DNA of 64,000 nucleotides from Methylotenera sp965234545 (lineage in GTDB: Bacteria > Pseudomonadota > Gammaproteobacteria > Burkholderiales > Methylophilaceae), in the NCBI GenBank assembly GCA_965234545.1, contig OZ248348.1, positions 1,302,001 to 1,366,000 on the forward strand, given 5' to 3'. The position numbers were made by a program, and so were the translations under genes. Each line of letters begins with the position of its first letter. The stretch's first letter is position 1. This document shows, in pieces, positions 45,614 through 53,517 of the stretch. Under the pieces are notes generated by a model. The model made no database searches, was not told the origin of the DNA, and saw nothing but the letters and a program-made list of their open reading frames with translations.

Positions 45614-46816
45614 TTAATCCTTACCAAACAAATCGCGACTATAAATTTTTACTGTAACATCAGCAATGTCATCGGTGATTCGATTCGCCACAATGATGTC
45701 CGATTCTTGTTTAAATTCATTAAGGTCATTCACTACTCTGGAATTATAAAAACTAGACTCTTTAAGCGCTGGCTCATATACAATAACTTCCACACCCTTT
45801 GCCTTGATGCGTTTCATAATACCTTGAATACTGCTAGCCCTAAAATTGTCACTACCAGTCTTCATCACCAGGCGGTGGATACCGACTACCTTGGGGTTTC
45901 GTTTCAAAATGTCAGCAGCTACGAAATCTTTGCGAGTGGTATTGCTGTCAACAATAGCTTGTATGATATTTTGTGGTATGTGGCTATAGTTAGCTAACAG
46001 TTGTTTGGTGTCTTTAGGCAGGCAATACCCCCCATAACCGAAACTAGGGTTATTGTAGTGATCGCCTATCCGGGCATCTAAACAGACACCATCTATAATT
46101 TGCTTCGCTTCTAAACCATGGCTAACAGCATAAGTATCCAATTCGTTAAAAAACGCCACACGCATTGCTAAATAAGTATTAGAAAACAGTTTAATAGCTT
46201 CTGCTTCTGTACTATCTGTGAACAACGTTTCGATATCCTTCTTGATTGCACCTTCTTTAAGCAGATTTGCAAAAATCGCAGCACGCTCTGATTTTTCACC
46301 AACAACAATGCGGGATGGGTGCAAATTATCGTATAACGCACGTCCTTCACGAAGGAATTCTGGGCTAAATATGATTGAAGGCCTTTCAAATAAAGCCACC
46401 CCAGTATCGGCCTCTTCACTGCGAAGGCTTTCTAATAATCTAGCGGTATAGCCAACAGGCACAGTAGATTTAATGATTACGACCGCTTGTGGGTTGATAT
46501 TCATTACATCAGCCACAACAGTCTCGATGGATTTGGTGTTGAAGTAATTAGTCTTAACATCGTAATCTGTTGGGGTAGCGATAATTACATAGTCAGCTTC
46601 AGAATAAGCTTCAACTTTGTCTAATGTCGCTTTAAAGTTAAGCGCCCTGCTTTTTAAAAAGGCTTTTATTTCCGGATCATCAATCGGACTTTGTTTCCGG
46701 TTAAGCATAGCTACTTTTTCTGGGATAACATCAATAGCAACAACTTCATTGTGCTGCGCTAATAACATTGCATTAGAAAGACCTACATACCCAGTACCAA
46801 CAATTGCTATCTTCAT
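45614..46816 (-). CDS. ugd: UDP-glucose 6-dehydrogenase Ugd
   Basis: Dehydrogenase of 400 residues, strikingly similar to E. coli Ugd along its length: KIAIVGTGYVGLSNAMLLAQ, YVIIATPTDYDVKTNYFNT, SPEFLREGRALYDNLHPSRI, TDSTEAEAIKLFSNTYLAMR, the catalytic Cys in GYGGYCLPKDTKQLLANY, and SDNFRASSIQGIMKRIKAKG. It oxidises UDP-glucose to UDP-glucuronate with two NAD+. A short insert (residues near EEADTGVALFERP) distinguishes it from the E. coli protein. It stands between gmd (105-base gap) and the flippase. Confidence 0.95.
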   Translation of the reverse strand: MKIAIVGTGYVGLSNAMLLAQHNEVVAIDVIPEKVAMLNRKQSPIDDPEIKAFLKSRALNFKATLDKVEAYSEADYVIIATPTDYDVKTNYFNTKSIETVVADVMNINPQAVVIIKSTVPVGYTARLLESLRSEEADTGVALFERPSIIFSPEFLREGRALYDNLHPSRIVVGEKSERAAIFANLLKEGAIKKDIETLFTDSTEAEAIKLFSNTYLAMRVAFFNELDTYAVSHGLEAKQIIDGVCLDARIGDHYNNPSFGYGGYCLPKDTKQLLANYSHIPQNIIQAIVDSNTTRKDFVAADILKRNPKVVGIHRLVMKTGSDNFRASSIQGIMKRIKAKGVEVIVYEPALKESSFYNSRVVNDLNEFKQESDIIVANRITDDIADVTVKIYSRDLFGKD

Positions 46817-46835
46817 GCAATCTCTTCAAAAACTT

Positions 46836-46854
46836 GTATTTTGGGGAAAAATAC
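46836..46854. repeat. Inverted repeat in the ugd leader
   Basis: GTATTTT (46836-46842) and AAAATAC (46848-46854) can form a seven-base-pair stem with a five-base loop, 20 bases upstream of the ugd ATG. It is AT-rich and weak. It could be a protein-binding site or a minor mRNA structure. Confidence 0.35.
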
Positions 46855-46921
46855 GTATCTTTTCACCATTCCAGAACAATGAAATAACAAATAAATAATA
46901 GAAAAAGAGCCGCACATGCTT

Positions 46922-48046
46922 TTACTCTGCACTAACATTAACTGAAAAACCATGTTGTTTTAATAGGGCATGTTGTTTAGCTTGCACTAAGTCACTAGCT
47001 ACCATCTCAGCACACAATTCTTGAACACTAATTTCTGGCACCCAACCTAATTTTTCTCTAGCTTTAGTTGGATCGCCTAATAGAGTCTCAACTTCCGTAG
47101 GTCGGAAATAACGTGCATCAATGCGAACAATCACATCCCCCACTTTTAATGCAGGTGCTTTATCACCCACGATAGAAACCACAGTTGCTGACTCATCAAT
47201 CCCTACACCTTTAAATTGCAGAGTAATGCCAAGTTCCGCTGCTGCCAATTCTATAAATTGACGCACACTGTATTGCACACCTGTTGCTATTACAAAGTCA
47301 TCTGGCGTTTCTTGTTGCAACATCATCCACTGCATACGCACGTAGTCTTTAGCGTGACCCCAGTCTCGAAGCGCGTCCAGGTTGCCCATATAGATGCAGG
47401 ATTCGAGTCCTTGTGCGATATTGGCTAAACCACGTGTAATTTTTCGAGTGACAAAGGTTTCACCTCGACGCGAGCTTTCATGGTTAAACAAAATACCATT
47501 GCAGGCATACATCCCATAAGCCTCACGGTAGTTCACAGTAATCCAGTAGGCATACATCTTGGCAGCAGCATAAGGGCTACGCGGGTAAAAAGGCGTGGTT
47601 TCTTTTTGGGGAGTTTCTTGCACTAAACCGTAAAGCTCAGAGGTGGATGCCTGATAAAAACGAGTTTTTTTCTCAAGCCCTAGGATGCGTATTGCTTCTA
47701 ATAACCTTAATGTACCAATTGCATCAACATCGGCCGTGTATTCTGGGCTCTCAAAACTCACTGCTACATGGCTTTGCGCACCTAGATTATAAATTTCATC
47801 GGGCTGCGTTTCTTGAACGATACGAATCAAGTTGCTGGTATCACTTAGATCTCCATAGTGCAGTTTAAAGTGTGCATTCTCAATATGTGGATCTTGGTAA
47901 ATATGATCAACACGCTGTGTATTTAGTGAACTGGCCCGGCGTTTAATGCCGTGCACCATATAGCCTTTTTCAAGCAAGAATTCAGCTAAGTAGGAGCCAT
48001 CTTGGCCAGTAATCCCAGTAATTAATGCAACCTTTTGTTTACTCAT
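46922..48046 (-). CDS. gmd: GDP-mannose 4,6-dehydratase Gmd
   Basis: SDR of 374 residues, the full-length fucose-pathway form. NADP binding: ITGITGQDGSYLAEFLLEKG and IKRRASSLNTQRVDHIY. The catalytic triad region is YQASTSELYGLVQETPQKE with YPRSPYAAAKMYAYW. ILFNHESSRRGETFVTRK and LGNLDALRDWGH-like sequence follow (here NLDALRDWGHAKDYV). It makes GDP-4-keto-6-deoxymannose, which Fcl, encoded four bases upstream, turns into GDP-L-fucose. A second, shorter Gmd-like gene lies at 19345-20304. Confidence 0.95.
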   Translation of the reverse strand: MSKQKVALITGITGQDGSYLAEFLLEKGYMVHGIKRRASSLNTQRVDHIYQDPHIENAHFKLHYGDLSDTSNLIRIVQETQPDEIYNLGAQSHVAVSFESPEYTADVDAIGTLRLLEAIRILGLEKKTRFYQASTSELYGLVQETPQKETTPFYPRSPYAAAKMYAYWITVNYREAYGMYACNGILFNHESSRRGETFVTRKITRGLANIAQGLESCIYMGNLDALRDWGHAKDYVRMQWMMLQQETPDDFVIATGVQYSVRQFIELAAAELGITLQFKGVGIDESATVVSIVGDKAPALKVGDVIVRIDARYFRPTEVETLLGDPTKAREKLGWVPEISVQELCAEMVASDLVQAKQHALLKQHGFSVNVSAE

Positions 48047-48050
48047 ATGA

Positions 48051-49028
48051 CTATTTCCTTAACACTTCACTATTAGCCAAATAATCTTGATAAGCTAGAG
48101 CAAGCCCATCTTTGAGAATCACTTGCGCTTTCCAACCCAAGCTATTTAAACGCCCACTATCCATGAGCTTTCTAGGTGTGCCGTCAGGCTTGGTGAGGTC
48201 AAAACCAATACTGCCTTGATACCCAACCACCTCAGAAATGGTCTGCGCTAATGCTTTAATGGTCACATCTGAACCAAAGCCGACATTGATATGACTCAAC
48301 ATAGGTTCAGTATGTTTGTCGTAAATAATTTTATCTAAATTCATTACATATACACTGGCTGCCGCCATATCATCAACGGACAAAAATTCACGCATCGGTG
48401 AGCCAGACCCCCAAATAACCACCTCTGGTGCATTGTTCATCTTAGCCTCGTGAAAGCGACGAATTAAGGCTGGAATCACGTGGCTATTTTCTGGATGGTA
48501 ATTATCGCCTACCCCATACAAATTGGTCGGCATAACGCTGCGATAATCTACTCCGTACTGACGGTTATAACTCTCACACAACTTAATTCCCGCAATCTTA
48601 GCGATAGCATACGGCTCATTGGTTGACTCTAAAATTCCAGATAAAAGAGCATCTTCACGCATGGGCTGTCTTACAGCTTTTGGATAAATACAACTTGAGC
48701 CAAGAAATAATAGCTTATGAACACCTACATTGAAGGCCTCATGAATAACATTCGCCTGCACCATCAGATTGTCATAAATAAATTCTGCTGGGTAAGTGTT
48801 ATTGGCGTGTATACCGCCAACCTTAGCGGCAGCCAAATAAACCTGATTCGGCCGTTCAGCTTCAAAAAATGCTTGAACAGCTTGCTGATTTGTTAACTCA
48901 AGCTCGGCATGGGTGCGGACTACTATATTCGTCTGACCCTGTTTTCTAAGTTCACGAATGATTGCTGAACCCACCATGCCGCGATGGCCTGCTACATATA
49001 TTTTTGGCTGACTAATATCTGCCATCAT
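48051..49028 (-). CDS. fcl: GDP-L-fucose synthase Fcl (WcaG)
   Basis: Bifunctional epimerase-reductase of 325 residues. It contains YVAGHRGMVGSAIIRELRKQ, LAAAKVGGIHANNTYPAEF, the catalytic LFLGSSCIYPKA with Tyr-Lys in NEPYAIAKIAGIKLCESYNR, and MPTNLYGVGDNYHPENSHVI. All are diagnostic of GDP-fucose synthase. It converts GDP-4-keto-6-deoxymannose to GDP-L-fucose with NADPH. It starts with tandem ATG codons and overlaps the manC stop by four bases. Confidence 0.95.
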   Translation of the reverse strand: MMADISQPKIYVAGHRGMVGSAIIRELRKQGQTNIVVRTHAELELTNQQAVQAFFEAERPNQVYLAAAKVGGIHANNTYPAEFIYDNLMVQANVIHEAFNVGVHKLLFLGSSCIYPKAVRQPMREDALLSGILESTNEPYAIAKIAGIKLCESYNRQYGVDYRSVMPTNLYGVGDNYHPENSHVIPALIRRFHEAKMNNAPEVVIWGSGSPMREFLSVDDMAAASVYVMNLDKIIYDKHTEPMLSHINVGFGSDVTIKALAQTISEVVGYQGSIGFDLTKPDGTPRKLMDSGRLNSLGWKAQVILKDGLALAYQDYLANSEVLRK

Positions 49029-50488
49029 TTACGCCCATAGGTGTCTTCAAACCGCTCGATGTCATCTTCACCCAAATACTCGCCTGACTGTACTTCTATA
49101 ATTTCCAATGGCATAGTTCCAGCATTACTCAACCGATGCACTTCGCCTAAGGGAATGTATGTTGATTGGTTTTCTGTTAAGGTAATTGTCTTATCTCCGC
49201 ATATCACTTCAGCTATGCCTTTTACAACCACCCAATGTTCGGCTCGTTGTTGGTGTTTTTGCAAACTTAAACTTGCCCCAGGTTTCACCTGAATACGTTT
49301 AACTTTAAAACGATCCCCTTCATCAATGCTGTCATACCAACCCCAAGGCCTATGTACTTTACGCGGCTGAATATGCTCAGCTCGATTGAGCTTAACAAGA
49401 TCACTTACTATTTTTTTAACGTGCTGGCTCTGGCTTTTATTGGTTACCAAAACAGCATCGGGCGTTTCTACCACAATCAAATTATTCACACCCACTGTAG
49501 CAACCAATCGACTACTGGCATGAATTAACATATTGGTAGAATCTGACACCAAAGCGTCTCCATGCACTACATTGCCATTAGCATCCTGACCACTCACCTG
49601 CCAGACAGCATCCCAAGCACCTAGGTCATTCCATTCGGCATCAAGCGGTACCATTTTTATAGGGTTGCAAGAGGTTGGCATTGTATGCATCTGTGATGCT
49701 AGCTTTTCAAGGACGGCATAGTCTATGGAATCGCTGGGGATGTTTTTAAAGGCTACTTGGTCAGGTCGCACAAACTGTGAATCGACCGATTTGTTAGCAA
49801 AAGCCCGTTCTGTTGAACTTAAAATTACTGGACTAAAATGTGCTAATGCTTTGAGCCAGGTGCTGGCTTTTAATACAAACATGCCACTATTCCAAGCATA
49901 ATCACCACTAGCTACATAACGCTCTGCCGTTGCTAAATTTGGTTTCTCTGCAAAGTTGCTGACAATGTATTCACCATTCACGCCCAGTTCACCTTGATGC
50001 TTGATATAACCATAACCGATCTCAGGCTTATCAGGAGTAATACCTAAAATCACAATGCTACCATCAGCCGCAGCACGGATGCTATTCTGCAAGGATTGGG
50101 TAAAGGCAGCTGAATTCTTAACGGTCTGATCCGCTGGCGTCACGACCAATATTTGGTCTTCGCCACTCTTCACTGCCTGCAAAGCAGCAAACGTTAGCGC
50201 CGGCGCGGTATTACGCCCCACAGGCTCCAACAACAATGTAGCTGAAATCTCAGGCATTTCACGCAATTGATCAAGCGCCAAAAACCGATGCTCTTCACCT
50301 GTTACGATTAATGTATCTCCAACCGCTATATCCTCTGCCATTAAACTATTAACACGTTGTATTGCTTGCTGGAACAAACTCGTCTTGCCTGACAGCACTA
50401 GAAATTGTTTCGGGAATCCTGCCCGCGACAATGGCCACAGCCTAGTACCCGAGCCACCACACAAAATTACCGGGGTAATTAAATGCAT
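49025..50488 (-). CDS. manC: Mannose-1-phosphate guanylyltransferase/mannose-6-phosphate isomerase ManC
   Basis: Bifunctional enzyme of 487 residues. The N-terminal GDP-mannose pyrophosphorylase shows VILCGGSGTRLWPLSRAGFP and FAEKPNLATAERYV. The C-terminal type II mannose-6-phosphate isomerase cupin shows RPWGWYDSIDEGDRFKVKRI and LSLQKHQQRAEHWVVVKG with metal-binding His residues. It supplies GDP-mannose for Gmd. The matching phosphomannomutase is probably the plus-strand gene at 53518-54942. Length is typical for the AlgA/ManC family. Confidence 0.95.
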   Translation of the reverse strand: MHLITPVILCGGSGTRLWPLSRAGFPKQFLVLSGKTSLFQQAIQRVNSLMAEDIAVGDTLIVTGEEHRFLALDQLREMPEISATLLLEPVGRNTAPALTFAALQAVKSGEDQILVVTPADQTVKNSAAFTQSLQNSIRAAADGSIVILGITPDKPEIGYGYIKHQGELGVNGEYIVSNFAEKPNLATAERYVASGDYAWNSGMFVLKASTWLKALAHFSPVILSSTERAFANKSVDSQFVRPDQVAFKNIPSDSIDYAVLEKLASQMHTMPTSCNPIKMVPLDAEWNDLGAWDAVWQVSGQDANGNVVHGDALVSDSTNMLIHASSRLVATVGVNNLIVVETPDAVLVTNKSQSQHVKKIVSDLVKLNRAEHIQPRKVHRPWGWYDSIDEGDRFKVKRIQVKPGASLSLQKHQQRAEHWVVVKGIAEVICGDKTITLTENQSTYIPLGEVHRLSNAGTMPLEIIEVQSGEYLGEDDIERFEDTYGRK

Positions 50489-50503
50489 ATATGTAAATTA
50501 AAT

Positions 50504-51592
50504 TTACAACTGTGAAGCATGTTGCACATACCAACCCATTGCCAACTTCAAACCTTCACTGACATGATAGATAGATTGATAGCCAATCAAGGTTTTAGCC
50601 TTACTTATGTCTGCTAAGGAATGCCGCACATCACCACCCCTAAAATCCCGATAAACTGGCTTAGCATTTTTTAGGTGAGGGTATAAGAGCAGCAAGTTAA
50701 GGTGCAATTGCTCATACAACTGATTAAGGCTTGTTCTGTCACCAACCGCCACATTGTAAACTTGGTTAATCGAGCCTGGATTCTGAGAGGTAGCGGCCAG
50801 TAAATTAGCCTGACAAACGTTTTCTATGAAGCAAAAATCCCGGCTGGTTTCACCGTCCCCATTGATGTAAACGGATTCATTTTTGATCATGCTGGCTATC
50901 CACTTTGGAATCACAGCTGCATAAGCACCGTCTGGATCTTGACGTGGCCCAAACACATTAAAATAACGCAAACCTATACTTTGTAGACCATAGGTTTTGC
51001 CAAACACATCGGCATACAGCTCATTGACGTATTTTGTCACCGCGTAAGGCGATAATGGTTTGCCTATCTTATCTTCCACTTTCGGTAGATCAGGGTGATC
51101 CCCGTAGGTAGAGCTGCTGGCCGCATAAACAAAACGTTTCACCTTAGCATCTCGGGCAGCAACCAACATGTTTAAGTATCCATCAATGTTGCTTTGATTG
51201 GTTAGTATTGGGTCCTCAATAGAACGAGGCACGCTCCCCAATGCAGCCTGGTGCAGAACATATTCGACAGGTGTGTCTATTGCAGCAGCATCGCCCTCTG
51301 GCAATGATGGCGTAAAGGTCATGGCTTTTTGACAATCCGCTAGGTTGCGAATGTCACCCTGAATAAATTTAAAATTAGCCCACTGGCTTGAACTAACCAA
51401 GGTTTGTACTTCATCTAAATTTCGCTGATGGCCGGTAGCAAAGTTATCCAAACCCACTACACGCTGGTTAAGCTTAAGCAAGGTTTCCAAAAGATTGCTG
51501 CCAATAAACCCCGCCACGCCGGTGATGAGCCAAGTGTGCTGATCCTTAAGTAGCTGAGTTTTTAATGCATCATAGGCGTTGGTTTGGCTCAT
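50504..51592 (-). CDS. wbpP: UDP-N-acetylglucosamine 4-epimerase WbpP
   Basis: SDR of 362 residues, closely similar in wording to Pseudomonas WbpP: TWLITGVAGFIGSNLLETLL, VVGLDNFATGHQRNLDEV, FKFIQGDIRNLADCQ, HQAALGSVPRSIEDP, the catalytic AASSSTYGDHPDLPKVED and SPYAVTKYVNELYADVF, and YINGDGETSRDFCFIENV. It interconverts UDP-GlcNAc and UDP-GalNAc, or their uronic acids, in the route to UDP-GalNAcA. It starts on the base following the wbpO stop. Confidence 0.93.
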   Translation of the reverse strand: MSQTNAYDALKTQLLKDQHTWLITGVAGFIGSNLLETLLKLNQRVVGLDNFATGHQRNLDEVQTLVSSSQWANFKFIQGDIRNLADCQKAMTFTPSLPEGDAAAIDTPVEYVLHQAALGSVPRSIEDPILTNQSNIDGYLNMLVAARDAKVKRFVYAASSSTYGDHPDLPKVEDKIGKPLSPYAVTKYVNELYADVFGKTYGLQSIGLRYFNVFGPRQDPDGAYAAVIPKWIASMIKNESVYINGDGETSRDFCFIENVCQANLLAATSQNPGSINQVYNVAVGDRTSLNQLYEQLHLNLLLLYPHLKNAKPVYRDFRGGDVRHSLADISKAKTLIGYQSIYHVSEGLKLAMGWYVQHASQL

Positions 51593-52852
51593 TTACAATC
51601 TCAAATCACTGGCATCGGCCGGTAGAATGTATTTTAGGTCATACAAGACATGGGCTTTTTTACCCAAGGCACGAATAGCTTTTTCACCCATAGATTTAAA
51701 CTGATGGTGCGCAACCGCCACGATGATGCCGTCGTATTCACCCGTAGGTAATTTGTTAATTGGGGTAATACCGTATTCGTGTTCGGACTCTTCAGATGAT
51801 ATCCATGGATCGTAAACGTCCACTTGGCAGTTGTATTCTTTAAGCTCGGCCACTATGTCCACTACCCGGGTGTTACGTAAATCTGGGCAGTTTTCTTTGA
51901 AAGTCAGACCCATGACCAATATGCGCGCGCCATCCACTTGTATGCGTCGCTGCATCATGGCCTTAACCAACTGCGCTACCACGTAGGCGCCCATGCTGTC
52001 ATTCAAACGCCGGCCCGCTAAAATAATTTCCGGGTGATAGCCTATCTGCTGTGCTTTGTGGGTTAAGTAATACGGGTCCACGCCTATGCAGTGGCCACCC
52101 ACTAAACCTGGACGGAATGGTAAAAAGTTCCACTTACTGCCGGCGGCGAGCAATACCGATTCAGTGTCTATGCCCATCTTGTTAAAAATAAGTGCCAGCT
52201 CATTAATTAAAGCTATATTCAAATCACGCTGGGTATTTTCAATAACCTTGGCGGCTTCGGCCACTTTAATACTGGATGCCTTGTGTGTGCCGGCCGTAAT
52301 GATTTCGTTATACAGGGCATCCACAATGTCCGCGATCTCTGACGTAGAACCTGAGGTTACTTTTTTTATGGTGGTTACACGGTGCTCTTTATCGCCAGGA
52401 TTAATACGCTCTGGACTGTAGCCACAGAAAAAATCCTTGTTAAATGTTAAGCCGGAAAATTTCTCCAAAACCGGCACGCAATCTTCTTCTGTGGCGCCCG
52501 GATACACGGTTGATTCATATATGACGATATCGCCTTTTTTAAGCACTTTACCAACCGATTCAGAGGCTTTAATAAGCGGGGTTAAATCAGGGCGTTTGTG
52601 CTCATCAATGGGGGTAGGCACGGTCACAATAAAGCACGTACAATTATGCAAATCCTCTAAGTTGGTTGTGTACGTTAACAACTTAGCATCCCGCAATTCT
52701 TCAGTCGTGGTCTCTAAGGTGAAATCATTGCCGGACTTAAGCTCATCGATGCGCTTTTGATTGATGTCAAAACCAACTACCTGGCGTTTTTTTCCAAACT
52801 CAACGGCCAGTGGCAAACCTACGTAGCCCAGTCCAATAATCGCGAGTTTCAT
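51593..52852 (-). CDS. wbpO: UDP-N-acetylhexosamine 6-dehydrogenase WbpO/TviB
   Basis: Nucleotide-sugar dehydrogenase of 419 residues. NAD binding: KLAIIGLGYVGLPLAVEFGK. FIVTVPTPIDEHKRPDL, GYSPERINPGDKEH, AKVIENTQRDLNIALINELA and the catalytic Cys in PGLVGGHCIGVDPYYLTHKA identify the WbpO/TviB group, which oxidises UDP-GalNAc or UDP-GlcNAc at C6. With WbpP immediately behind it, the product is most likely UDP-GalNAcA. Base composition resembles the right flank more than the operon interior. Confidence 0.93.
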   Translation of the reverse strand: MKLAIIGLGYVGLPLAVEFGKKRQVVGFDINQKRIDELKSGNDFTLETTTEELRDAKLLTYTTNLEDLHNCTCFIVTVPTPIDEHKRPDLTPLIKASESVGKVLKKGDIVIYESTVYPGATEEDCVPVLEKFSGLTFNKDFFCGYSPERINPGDKEHRVTTIKKVTSGSTSEIADIVDALYNEIITAGTHKASSIKVAEAAKVIENTQRDLNIALINELALIFNKMGIDTESVLLAAGSKWNFLPFRPGLVGGHCIGVDPYYLTHKAQQIGYHPEIILAGRRLNDSMGAYVVAQLVKAMMQRRIQVDGARILVMGLTFKENCPDLRNTRVVDIVAELKEYNCQVDVYDPWISSEESEHEYGITPINKLPTGEYDGIIVAVAHHQFKSMGEKAIRALGKKAHVLYDLKYILPADASDLRL

Positions 52853-52927
52853 AACCTACCTTTCATTTTTAAATTTAACTTTTTAGCTTACCAAGTGCTT
52901 GTAGTAATTCTACTTGCATGCTTTAGG

Positions 52928-53272
52928 CTATAACGCTTGTTTATCTATGCTTTTTTGCAAAGCCTCTATTTCGGCTTTTAAAGCCAAATACTCTTGCTGC
53001 TTGCGTTGTAAAAAATGGCTGGTTAAAGCCAATTTCTCAGCTAAGCCAGTGGGGGTGAGCAAATAAGCATAGCCTAATTTATTGTCGTTTTCTTGAAAGT
53101 TATGCATCTTCACCAAGCCTTTGGCCACTAAAGCACGCAAGCAATAGTTTAGCCCGCCCAAACTCACGCCCAAGGCTTTAGCCATTTGGCGTTGATTGAG
53201 TTCAGGTTGGCTTTCAAGCAAACTTAGCACCCTAAAGTGCGTGTCTTCTTGCAATTGTTTTTGACGAGTCAT
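52928..53272 (-). CDS. MarR-family EPS-associated transcriptional regulator
   Basis: Small DNA-binding protein of 114 residues. The winged helix is visible in HFRVLSLLESQPELNQRQMA, KALGVSLGGLNYCLRALVAK and GYAYLLTPTGLAEKLALT. A C-terminal coiled-coil-like tail (LQRKQQEYLALKAEIEAL) suggests dimer or oligomer formation. This matches the MarR EPS-associated family (TIGR04176-like) that typically heads exopolysaccharide operons in betaproteobacteria. It is the first gene of the roughly 45-kb operon, behind an ops element and a candidate operator, so it probably regulates its own operon. Confidence 0.87.
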   Translation of the reverse strand: MTRQKQLQEDTHFRVLSLLESQPELNQRQMAKALGVSLGGLNYCLRALVAKGLVKMHNFQENDNKLGYAYLLTPTGLAEKLALTSHFLQRKQQEYLALKAEIEALQKSIDKQAL

Positions 53273-53295
53273 GAATGAATTGGATCGGTTTTTGG

Positions 53296-53307
53296 AACGC
53301 TACCGCC
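53296..53307 (-). promoter_or_regulatory. ops element for RfaH recruitment
   Basis: On the minus strand the sequence is GGCGGTAGCGTT, differing from the E. coli ops consensus GGCGGTAGCGTG only at the last base. The CG-GTAG-CG core that forms the non-template hairpin is intact. It lies 24 bases before the first gene of the polysaccharide operon and about 70-80 bases after the predicted transcription start. An rfaH gene is encoded at 55087-55623. Confidence 0.85.
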
Positions 53308-53384
53308 CTACCGTGTTGCCATCAGTCGGGCGGGTGGTGCATTAGAATTTAGTGCATTATTTACAGGCTGTACAACTTTGAACA

Positions 53385-53413
53385 ACTATAGCATTGCACT
53401 AATTTTTTGCCTA
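53385..53413 (-). promoter_or_regulatory. Predicted main promoter of the polysaccharide operon
   Basis: TAGGCA (53408-53413), a 17-base spacer and TATAGT (53385-53390) with an upstream TG (extended -10) on the minus strand. The -35 box has 4/6 and the -10 box 5/6 consensus matches. Start of transcription would fall near 53378, leaving a leader of about 105 bases that contains the ops element. Confidence 0.5.
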
Positions 53414-53439
53414 GGGATTAGATTCCCTTTATTAGGCAA
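53407..53439. promoter_or_regulatory. Nested inverted repeat, candidate operator
   Basis: TTGCCTA (53407-53413) and TAGGCAA (53433-53439) are perfect seven-base arms. Inside them GGGA (53414-53417) and TCCC (53424-53427) form a second pair. The repeat covers the predicted -35 box of the minus-strand operon and ends two bases from a TTGACC that may serve manB on the plus strand. A dimeric regulator bound here could control both directions. The MarR-type protein encoded by the first gene is the obvious candidate. Confidence 0.5.
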
Positions 53440-53440
53440 C

Positions 53441-53473
53441 TTGACCTTAGATAACACCTAATATTTATATAAA
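53441..53473 (+). promoter_or_regulatory. Weak promoter region for manB
   Basis: TTGACC (53441-53446) is followed by an AT-rich stretch with TATAAA at 53468-53473. The spacer of 21 bases is too long for a standard promoter, and other -10 choices match poorly. This is only a candidate. Confidence 0.25.
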
Positions 53474-53517
53474 GAAAAGCAAAAAAGCATAAGTGCGTTT
53501 AAAATCTATTACTCGTT

